Shown in pieces: positions 22,601 through 32,900 of a stretch of DNA of 64,000 bases. Each line of letters starts with the position of its first letter. The stretch's first letter is position 1. The translations under genes were made by a program, and so were the position numbers. Source of the DNA: Axinella damicornis (lineage: Eukaryota > Porifera > Demospongiae > Axinellida > Axinellidae); NCBI GenBank assembly GCA_963931865.1, contig OZ007513.1:806001-870000 (forward strand), read 5' to 3'. Under the pieces are notes generated by a model. The model saw only the letters and a program-made list of their open reading frames with translations, was not told the origin of the DNA and ran no database searches.

Positions 22601-23768
22601 CCGTAGCCCGGAACCGTAGCCCGGAACCGTAGCCCGGAACCGTAGCCCGGAACCGTAGCCCGGAACCGTAGCCCGGAACCGTAGCCCGGAACCGTAGCCC
22701 GGAACCGTAGCCCGGAACCGTAGCCCGGAACCGTAGCCCGGAACCGTAGCCCGGAACCGTAGCCCGGAACCGTAGCCCGGAACCGTAGCCCGGAACCGTA
22801 GCCCGGAACCGTAGCCCGGAACCGTAGCCCGGAACCGTAGCCCGGAACCGTAGCCCGGAACCGTAGCCCGGAACCGTAGCCCGGAACCGTAGCCCGGAAC
22901 CGTAGCCCGGAACCGTAGCCCGGAACCGTAGCCCGGAACCGTAGCCCGGAACCGTAGCCCGGAACCGTAGCCCGGAACCGTAGCCCGGAACCGTAGCCCG
23001 GAACCGTAGCCCGGAACCGTAGCCCGGAACCGTAGCCCGGAACCGTAGCCCGGAACCGTAGCCCGGAACCGTAGCCCGGAACCGTAGCCCGGAACCGTAG
23101 CCCGGAACCGTAGCCCGGAACCGTAGCCCGGAACCGTAGCCCGGAACCGTAGCCCGGAACCGTAGCCCGGAACCGTAGCCCGGAACCGTAGCCCGGAACC
23201 GTAGCCCGGAACCGTAGCCCGGAACCGTAGCCCGGAACCGTAGCCCGGAACCGTAGCCCGGAACCGTAGCAACCGAACAATGCACAAGCCTGGAACTGCA
23301 TTCCCGACAAGAGGACGTTTTGGCAATTGGTGAATGTCAGGTTCACATCACTGGTGCAATACACAGTGCTCATCTTCCTGCTCCTGGACTGTTCCCCTGC
23401 AGAATGAAATCGTGAGACCCATTGACAACGATGGTCTGATTCAGCGTCTCGTTTTCCGAATCAACCACAATGCGCGAACAAGCTGGTATCCCCATACGCA
23501 GGACATACTCCAGTGAGCAGCAAGGGACCGAATCGTTTGAAGAGATGCAACTTGCGGCATTCTCACACGAGGTAGTAGCATTGATTGTAATAACTCCATA
23601 ACCTCCACTGCACGTCGCTATGGTCCGTGCCGGACTCGAGTGCAGAGGTTGGGCGCTCAGCTGAAGCCCAAGGAACAGGACCAGAAGGAGTACAAACATT
23701 GTTAGGGCCATTGGTATCTTGTTTGGGAGGGTCCACCTCAAAGTCAAAGAATTAGCAAGAGTTTGCAA
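13644..23768 (-). pseudogene. Receptor-like multi-pass membrane protein B, broken and repeat-invaded
   Basis: This is a paralogue of A, C and D. The 5' part (23768-23370) begins like C and D (LTLRWTLPNKIPMALT) and has the signal segment and first ectodomain block. A one-base deletion near 23375, relative to A, then brings an immediate stop (SPGAGR, stop). The frame homologous to the other copies resumes at 23373 and runs to the 13-bp array at 15431-23269. The array plus short junction bases replaces 21 nt found in gene A and shifts frame again. The C-terminal 580 or so residues after the array (VTITNSF onward) are complete, including all membrane helices and the EREPLL tail. As written it cannot encode the full family protein, so I call it a pseudogene. 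A duplicated DDDTHTPLF block occurs in the tail. A low-quality base at 23375 would not rescue it, because the array still shifts frame. Confidence 0.8.
15431..23269. repeat. 13-bp satellite array, exactly 603 copies
   Basis: The plus-strand unit is cccggaaccgtag. The array occupies 7,839 bp, which is exactly 13 x 603. The printed pattern stays in phase across every 780-bp interval from 15481 to 22501, and I saw no variant unit. Each unit holds two CpG sites and one CCGG. On the minus strand no frame has a stop, and because 13 is not a multiple of 3, one reading cycles through a 13-residue period (ATVPGYGSGLRFR). The array lies inside the ectodomain coding region of gene B, replacing about 21 nt, and the unit occurs nowhere else in the window. 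There is no AG on the minus strand within the unit, so it cannot offer splice acceptors there. Confidence 0.97.
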
Positions 23769-23838
23769 AGCAGGAATTACACTTTGCCAGATCGATGCAT
23801 TCTTGGCCCAGACAGAGCTGAATTGGCTGAAACACGAC

Positions 23839-24444
23839 TTAGCCCTTTAAGATCTAACTTTGCATATCTGCAACGTGAGACTTTCAGCTTCATGATGTCA
23901 CATCCGGCAATGTCCTTGAGAGATAGGCTCTGCGCCAGCAGAAAGGGCGGGGCAGGGGGAGGTGGGTGGGTGCACCCGAAGGGTGCAAACAGCATGGCCG
24001 CGTTTGGGCTCAGCTTTGAACGGCCCTTGGTTGGAGCCGGGTAGGCCATTTCTCGGGTTTTAAGCACACCCGAAGGGTGCAAACAGCATGGCCGCGTTTG
24101 GGCTCAGCTTTGAACGGCCCTTGGTTGGAGCCGGGTAGGCCATTTCTCGGGTTTTAAGCATAAATGGACTTAGAAAGTAGCTGTCTTGCCTTGTAGGCCC
24201 TCCATTTCCAGTGTTCATGGTCAGTTTTTTAGCTACGGCAGGTTGGCTACTTCTCGGGAGGCTTGATTGCAAGTTCGTTAGTTGGTGGGTGTGGTTAAGT
24301 CACGTATATGCTTAGTGTAGCTGAAATTACCTGTGTGAGCAGTTTCGAGCCCAGCAACGCCAGGGAACAGAAATTAGGGTATGTTTAAGTGTTCTATAGA
24401 CTGAAAATGACCTAGAGAAATAAATTTAGGCCCTAAAGAGTTAA
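23839..24444. mobile_element. MITE-like insertion upstream of gene B, family 2
   Basis: Compared with the 5' flanks of C and D, gene B's flank has about 606 extra bases between gctgaaac and aacactgggaag. The ends are imperfect inverted repeats: ttagccctttaagatctaa on the left and ggccctaaagagttaa on the right. There is no transposase. It contains an internal tandem duplication of about 93 bp. Confidence 0.65.
23971..24160. repeat. Tandem duplication of about 93 bp
   Basis: Two almost identical units run from gcacccgaagggtgcaaaca through gccatttctcgggtttta. They lie inside the element annotated at 23839-24444. Confidence 0.85.
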
Positions 24445-25312
24445 TGCAACACTGGGAAGTCCCTTGTGACATATATGGAGTATTGCAACAAGTTGAGTTG
24501 CTACAAGCACTGGGTAATTTGTTTAGACCACAGGCAAGTGTAAAAGGGTATTGTTCCCTTACTATATAATATTATGGTTCTTGTCATGTGAATGGTAGTC
24601 TAGTCTAATATAATAAGTGGTTATTGGTCTGACAGTAAGTATAGGGCAAATGGTTAGAGCAAGGCAGTTGCTCTATTCACGTGTCATTACTTTAAGTATG
24701 TACTTCTACTGTTCCTAGCTACCAGGTATGTAAACTTTCCAGCCCTATAGCCAATAATTATTGCACAAAACCACATCAGCAGCCAGTATACATGTAAGTG
24801 TTCCCATTCATAAATGAAGACCCCCAATTATAAATTAATAATGAGGGTTCCCACTGCATTTACAACATGCACGAAGGTTCCCATTTATAAACAAAGGCCA
24901 GATCTTCAGGCTAGACGGTGATCGGTGATCGAAACATTGCAAAATAAAATTTGTTTGTGAACTACTGTCAAAGTCCAAGAATCAACTCTATAGAATATTG
25001 CGGAGCACGGTAACATGACGCTATAGGCTGTGCATGTCTTGATGGGTCCACCTATACTATAGGACTAGTGTGGTCCACGGATGCCTTGTGGGTATGCATA
25101 GCTAGCGGACTGCCTAGGCTAACACCTCGGCTAGCGGTGTGTCTAGGCTATAGCTAGCACCTCAGCTAGCGGTGTGCCTAGGCTATAGCTAGCACCTCAG
25201 CTAGCGGTCTGCCTAGGCTAGCACTAGTGGTGTATGGTCCCTATGAACTATTGCATCAGATCGAGTAAAACTCATGATGAATGGTGACAAGTATGAACAG
25301 AGAACAATATTG
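24445..25312. other. Spacer between gene B and CPSF3 copy 1
   Basis: No gene is seen. It contains a diverged family-1 MITE relative near 24608 and short tandem units with ctagcggt and gcctaggctagcac at about 25090-25225. Its sequence resembles the spacer between gene D and CPSF3 copy 2 (48500-49959), as expected for a duplicated segment. Confidence 0.6.
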
Positions 25313-25914
25313 CTAGCTCTTGCAAGACAGTGCATTTTGAAGTCTCTTGGCTGCAGCTGACACCAAGTGATTCAGAGAGTCATCACCGCACTCAACAGCC
25401 TGCAAGATCAGAGAACAAAAGAAACCAGTTTTAGCTCGCTAAACTGCATAGCTGGTAGGTTTCAGCCATTTTGGGTGGTCAGAGTTTAAGTAGCTATCTG
25501 ATTCGAACCAGGGACCGATAAAACCTGACCAAGACTCAGCTAGTACTTTTCATGGTGGCTATCACTAGTCCCTGGATTATTAATCACTCGACTGGATTAG
25601 CACTGGGGTACACAACTAGGTTCATATAACTTCCCCAGTCTTCGATATGGCAATTGAAGTGCACCAACAACTCATTACCATAGTCGCTGGGTCAAGCAGT
25701 GCCCTGTTGGAGTCCACACAAATCTCGATCTTTGACTGATCTTCACGAGACCAGTTGACATTCTGAGGGCCAAACATCTCACGCATCAGCTTCAGGAGCC
25801 TGTGTGTGTGTGTGTGTGGGTGTGTGTGGGTGTGTGTGTGTGCGTGCGTGCGTGCATGTGCGTGTGCGTGCGCGTGTGGGTGTGTGTGTGTGTGTGTGTG
25901 TGGGTGTGTGTGCA

Positions 25915-25953
<39 letters not shown>

Positions 25954-28900
25954 GTATTACTACAATAAAATCATCTATACACTAGTGGACTGCCCTATGG
26001 CTGGTCTGGTAGTGTCCGTAGCAAGTGTGAAGATCACAGAGGACCGGTAAATTGACCTCAGCATGACACACACACACACTCAGTGCTGGGCTATTACAAT
26101 AATGATACCTGTCAGGGAACTTCAATTCTTTCTTCTTCCCTCCTTCCTCCTTCACTGCGACTGGAGTGAGCACAAACCAAGATATTGCTGCTAGTACCCC
26201 CTAACACGAATGATACGTCAATAGTAGTGCTGCCTGGTGTTTAGATTCCTTTCTGGAAGATTTATTTGTATACTGAATCCCCCAATAACGACATCCTAAA
26301 ATCATATTTTCCAATCAATCCCCTTACTCTCCAATCCCCCATCCTACAATCATATTACGCACTCTCCAATCACCCATCCTACTATCATATCACACACTCT
26401 CCAATCCTCCATCCTACAATCATGTTTGTACACTGAACGTACTCTCCAATCCTCCTGGGTTGGATTGTACACTGAACGTACTCTCCAATCCTCCATCCTA
26501 CTATCATGAACGTACTCTCCAATCCTCCATCCTACTATCATGAATGTACTCTCCAATCCTCCATCCTACTATCATGAACGTACTCTCCAATCCCCCATCC
26601 TACTATCATGAACGTACTCTCCAATCCCCCATCCTACAATCATGAACGTACTCTCCAATCCTCCATCCTACAATCATGAACGTACTCTCCAATCCTCCAT
26701 CCTACAATCGTGAACGTACTCTCCAATCCCCCATCCTATAATCATGAACGTACTCTCCAATCCTCCATCCTACTATCATGAACGTACTCTCCAATCCTCC
26801 TGGGTTGGATTGTATCTGTAGTATCACTGCCAGCACTGCGTCAGCATACATATCGTTAACACTGTCAGCCGTCCACTGTTTGTGGGAGGGACAGAGGGGG
26901 GTGGGAAGAGGGACGAGAGGGAAGGTGGGGAGAGAGGAGAGAGGGAAAAGGGAGGGGAGACAAAAGAAGGGAGAAAGGAGAGAGAGGGCGGTGATGCAAT
27001 CCGCTATAGTATCATGTGATCCACTATAGTGACCACTATAGTATCATGTGATCAACTATAGTGATCTGCTATAGTATCATGTGATCCACTATAGTGACCA
27101 CTATAGTATCATGTGATCAACTATAGTGATGCACTATAGTATCATGTGATCCACTATAGTGATCCGCTATAGTATCATGTGATCCACTATAGTGATCCGC
27201 TATAGTATCATGTGATCCGCTATGGTTGACCTACTTACCTCAATGGCGACAGCTGTTTCCTCTTGCACCACAGAGATTGCTCCATCAAACATCTGTGTGT
27301 GTGTTGTGTGTGTGTGTGTGTGGGGATGTGTGGGTGTGTGGGTGTGTGTGGGTGTGGGTGGGTGTGTTTGGGAAGGGAACAATCCTGTGCTGAAATGCCA
27401 GAATCGCTTAGGGTCACAGAACCACACCCCCTCACCCGGATTGCTTTTCTACCATGTATGACAATGAGCTCTGCATCCGATGATAACTGTTGCAGGTAGT
27501 GGAAGAGAAGAGAAAAGGGGGCATCGAAGTGCAGCATCTGGCGCTGCAAAGGAGACAGAAAATAATGTATTCACAGCAGGTACATGTACCTACAGATCTG
27601 AGATTGTGACATCATGAGCTACAGATCTGAGATTGTGACATCATGAGCTAGCTACAGATCTGAGATTGTGACATCATGAGCTAGCTACAGATCTGAGATT
27701 GTGACATCATGAGCTACAGATCTGAGATTGTGACATCATGAGCTACAGATCTGAGATTGTGACATCATGAGCTACAGATCTGAGATTGTGACATCATGAG
27801 CTAGCTACAGATCTGAGATTGTGACATCATGAGCTACAGATCTGAGATTGTGACATCATGAGCTACAGATCTGAGATTGTGACATCATGAGCTACAGATC
27901 TGAGATTGTGACATCATGAGCTACAGATCTGAGATTGTGACATCATGAGCTACAGATTTGACAACAGATATGACTAGCTCAGCGGTAGGTGCATCCAGGA
28001 TGGTACCAGTTCGTAAATGTGACCATGTGCTCATCACATGCCTAGGAAACGTGTCATTTCTGCTCAATGCCATGCTGATATATCTGTGAGTTGCATAAGG
28101 CTGACCTGCATGACCGAGCTGGTGGAGAGTTCAGTGTAACCTGTGGTGCAATGAACAGACATAGATACAAGCATCACTGTAACTGTCAAACCAAGCCGTC
28201 TCTTGCACACCCCAGAAGGGCATGAGAAGGGCCAGCTTTTCCCTAGATGGGATCACACCACCCCCATGCAGGATCATGTGACTATCATACCACCAGAAAG
28301 GTGAGAGAAGGGTTAGCTCGATAGACTAGGTACGTTACAGGTTATTCCCTAGATGGGATCACAACACTCTACCTAAACGAGATCACATGACCCTCATCTA
28401 GGATTACGTGACTATCACATGACTCACTAGAGAGGTCAGAGGGGTCGATGAGGTGGTAGTTAAATCCCCGCTTGATGAGCACGCCAGAGACTTTGTGTCC
28501 ATCCGGTGGCTTCTGAGAAGCGAGAGAGCCCATCACCTTCGCCATCTTCTCCCCCCTGAAGTATAACTCCACCGCCTGAGTGTTTCTCGGGTTATAGATC
28601 TCCATCTGCATGTCCTAAATGGGAGAGAGGAGGAGAGAGTAAATGGCAGGTGGTAGCAAGAAGCAGGTGGTCATTATCACGATGCATAGTACCTCATTAT
28701 CTTCATGCTCTCTTATCAGAGCTGCTTTGAGTCTCGCCATCTCATTTTGTTCCCCATGAACTAGAACCTGCAATAAAAGTCATGTGACAGTCATGTGATA
28801 ATCTGTAAAAAACATGTATCTGTTTCTTACAATGTGTGGTGGATTGAGAATCCTAATAAATTCACTCGTTTGTTCATAGTCAGTGTGAGCAGAGAAGGAG

Positions 28901-29926
28901 ATGTAGTCTAATTAAGGGAAAAAGGAAATCATTTCATACACCTTTCATGACGTGATGCTATATGATACACACACTGACCAACGGACATTCGGAGAGGCAG
29001 TTTCTGTCCGGTGGTAGTCACCACTTCAGACGGCTCTGAGAGGATGTGCTGTAGCGCAAATGGAGGGAGCATTGAGATAGGAGTATAAGATGTCATGAGA
29101 GTTCATGTGGCCAGTCATGTGATCCACTGAGTCATGTGACCCACTGTGGTGGATCATGTGATACACTACAGAAGGTCATGTGATCCACTGTGGTGGATCA
29201 TGTGATACACTACAGAAGGTCACGTGATCCACTGTGACCTCTAGTGTTAGCAACACAGTTAATTGGGGCGAGCCTGAGCGAGCCCCACACTAGCGTGACT
29301 TCATTGCGTAGAGCGTGTGTATCTATGCTTGCTTGGATCTTGCAAATACCGTAAATTTTAAATCAGTGAATTTCCCCTTGCACGTGCACAATAATATTCA
29401 AATTCAACAACGAGCTATATAGCTCTCAGACGCACCTCGATACGCCGCCGGACTCAGGGAATCGTGAACCGTCTAGCTACCTGTTCGACGGACGATAGCG
29501 ATAACAAAGACGGAGAGACCATGCACTCGTGGATATTGGCTAGAGCACCATGAACATCTGCCTCCTCGGCCCGGGCGGCACTGACAAAGGCAGAGACTGC
29601 GGCTCAGAGTCGTGGACCTACCGTGGCGCCATGGCCGGTGATGTTGGTGCTAGACTGCTTCAGCTACAAACGCTATAGCTAACCTGACTCACAGTTGCTG
29701 TGATGTACACGAGTGTATGTTTAGTGCCATAATTTCTGTGGCCTATGCTCATTGCCCTGTCACAGTCATGTGAATGCAACTGCTCCATGCATGTCCTGCG
29801 GCACGCGCATGCACTTCACTCAGGCTCGCCCCCCAATGTCCTGCATTCCTCTAGTTAGCTGTAATTGGGGCGAGCCTGAGCGAGCCCCACACTAGCGTGA
29901 CTTCATTGCGCTGTGCGTGTGTATCT

Positions 29927-29961
<35 letters not shown>

Positions 29962-32900
29962 GATCTTGCAAATACGTAAATTTTAAATCAGTGAATTTCC
30001 CTTGCACGTGCACAATAATATTCAAATTCAACGAGCTCTACGCACCTCGATACGCCGGATGCAAGGAATCGTGAACCGTCTAGCTACCTGTTCGACAGAC
30101 GATAGCGACAACAAAGACGGAGAGACCACTCGTGGATATTGGCTAGAGCACCATGAACATTCTGCCTCCTTGGTGGTGACACTGACAAAGGCAGAGACTG
30201 CGGCTCAGAGTCGTGGACCTATCGTGGCGCCATGGCCGGTGATGTTGGTGCTAGACTGCTTCAGCTACAAACGCTAACCTGACTCACAGTTGCTGTGATG
30301 TACACGAGTGTATGTTTAGTGCCATAATTTCTGTGGCCTATGCTCATTGCCCTGTCACAGTCATGTGAATGCAACTGCTCCATGCATGTCCTGCGGCACG
30401 CGCATGCACTTCACTCAGGCTCGCCCCCCAATGTCCTGCATTCCACTAGTAGACTCCATGCAGTGCAGTGGCAACATGATCATGGAAAATGGGCTCCTGC
30501 CAAAGAACTCTGTGGTCTAACTATTTAGCCTCGTTCCCAGGCCCCTGCCCAGCTTATCATCACTTGCAGTACAGAACAGCCCTGGCCTGGGAATGAGGCT
30601 ACTGACTATTATTTCTCGATCCTTCTTTTACATTGTGCGTGTATTCCATTCTAGTGTACCTTCGCAAGAGTCCCCTCCACACAGTAGCCTGCAACGATGA
30701 TTCCGTTCCTCTTGTCTGTGCACCAAGCCTCGAAGAGCTGTCTCGAGAGGCCACTCTGCATCATTCCTGGGCTGGCCATGATGACACACGGACCAACATC
30801 GTCAAACTGATCTATGTTCTGCAGGGGAAGGAGCATAAGGCTGTCATGTGACTGTCACGTAACTACCATGTGACTGTCATATGACTGTCATTTTGACCCA
30901 AACTCATGAAAACCCATGGATCATAGCCTTTGGTCGAAATTTTTGGACATCAGTTGAAGGTTCTTTTTATGCAGATCACAATGGTGAAAATCCCAGCTTC
31001 ATATCTCATTCCTAGTCCAAGATACCTACACAGTACTTAGCTCAAATATTACTGTAGACAATGGATAGTCAGAGCCAGGTATCTCGGGCCAGGAATGAGA
31101 TATGAAGCTGGGATTTAAACCAATGTGATCAGCATGAATGGAGCTTTCAAATGATGTCGATTTTGCTGTCAGTTGAATTCTGACCCAAAATCATGAAAAA
31201 CCATGGATTATATATAGCCTTTGGTCGAGTGCAATTTTCGGCAAAAATGTGACCAATATTAAAAGACACTTTTAGGACATCAGTTGAAGGTTCTTTTCAT
31301 GCTGATCACAATGGTCCAAATCCCAGCTTCGTATCTCATTCCTAGCCCAAGTTACCTGGCATAGTAGCTACTTAGCTGGCTACCCCACATTGTCTACAGG
31401 AATGTGGGAGCTAAGTACAATGCGAGGTATCTTGGGCTAGGAATGAGATATGAAGCTGGGATTTGCACCATTGTGATCAGCATGAATGGAGCTTTCAAAT
31501 AATGTCTATTTTGCTGTCAGCTGAATTCTGACCCAAAATCATGAAAAACCATGGATTATATATAGCCTTTGGTCGAGTGCGATTTTCGGCAAAAATGTGG
31601 CCAAAATTAAAAATCATTTTTAGGACATCAGTTGAAGGTTCTTTTCATGCTGATCACAATGGTGCAAATCCCAGCTTCGTATCTCATTCCTAGCCCAAGA
31701 TACCCAGCATAGATGCACTTAGCTGGCTACTCCGTATATCCCTTGTCTACAGAAAGACATGCAACCATGCATTTCAATGAGATTTGAAGCTGGGTATCGG
31801 TTAGCCTGGTATCCAGGACACAGCCTGGGAACAATCGGTTACTTCTACCAAGTGTATACCTTGAGGTTGGAAATGTGCTTGAAGACAAAGGGGTTGGAGA
31901 TGGCAATCTGTCGGCGAATCTTCTCATTCATGGCTCCGATGTATGTCTGGTAGACAGCCATGCATTTCTTGGCCAGCGCAGAGGCATAGTAGATGGGAAT
32001 GTCGTGCAGCTCAGGGTGGGCTGCCCAGTACTCATCTGAAGGAGGGAGGTCACATGACTATCACATGATCAATGCAACAGGTCTCTATCTGGCAGGACAT
32101 GATTGGGCTGCCCAGTACTCATCTGAAGGAGGGAGGTCACATGACTATCACATGATCAATGTAACAGGTCTCTATCTGGTAGGACATGAATGGGCTGGCC
32201 AGTGCTCATCTGAAGGACTACAGCTGGCATCTCGTGGATCACATGACTGTCACATGACCTACGTCAGGTCACTGAGATGCACACACTTACCCAGGATCAG
32301 AAGAAGCTCCTGTGCTCTTCCGAGGGCGAAGACGGGAATGAGACACCGCCCTCCCCGCGTCACAATGTCATGAACCGTCGCTGGCAGGGGGAAGGAGAAG
32401 ACAAATTCTTATTGGTAATTCTTGAACAACAGCACCACGGGCTTAATGGTCAGGCCTATCTTCCCCACGAGCAATCATACGTCAATTCATCTTCCAAGTT
32501 GCCTCCCAAAGATTACAGTATCAAGTAGCCTCATTCCCAGGCCTTCTATACCTCCAGTTTTTGCAGTATCTGTTTTTGCATACTGTAAGCGATCAAAAAC
32601 CAGGGGTGTAGAAGGCCTGGGAACAAGGCCAGTATCAAGGACATTGAACATCGAAGGCTACACACAGCTATGGCACAGTGACAATCTGTACACGCGGACA
32701 CTTACTAGTAAACCTCATCTCTCGAACCTCTCTCTGCTCGTTCACATGGGTCCCATACGTTGCTTCCTGTGTGTTGCCATGGCAACAATGCAGCAGGGGG
32801 GAGAAATATATGCGCTAGGTGAGGTTTCGGGGCCTACCCATTGTCCGCTGAGGCTCAACACTGACCATCTTTCAAGAAGGTATAGTCGAAGGTCAATGAA

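Noticed and set aside
15431..23269. CRISPR-like array
   Set aside because: The units are contiguous 13-mers with no spacers, in an animal genome.
15401..23373. Several overlapping frames of about 2,600-3,200 codons on the minus strand, as giant repeat proteins
   Set aside because: They are the same 13-bp array read in three phases. Only the flanking pieces belong to gene B, which is broken by a stop near 23370.
27200..27549. Frames rich in HTHTHT or VCVCVC
   Set aside because: They are translations of TG/CA microsatellites next to CPSF3 acceptors.
30002..30277. 91-codon frame inside the family-3 MITE as a transposase
   Set aside because: It is short, has no recognisable catalytic motif, and its counterpart in the neighbouring tandem element is interrupted.
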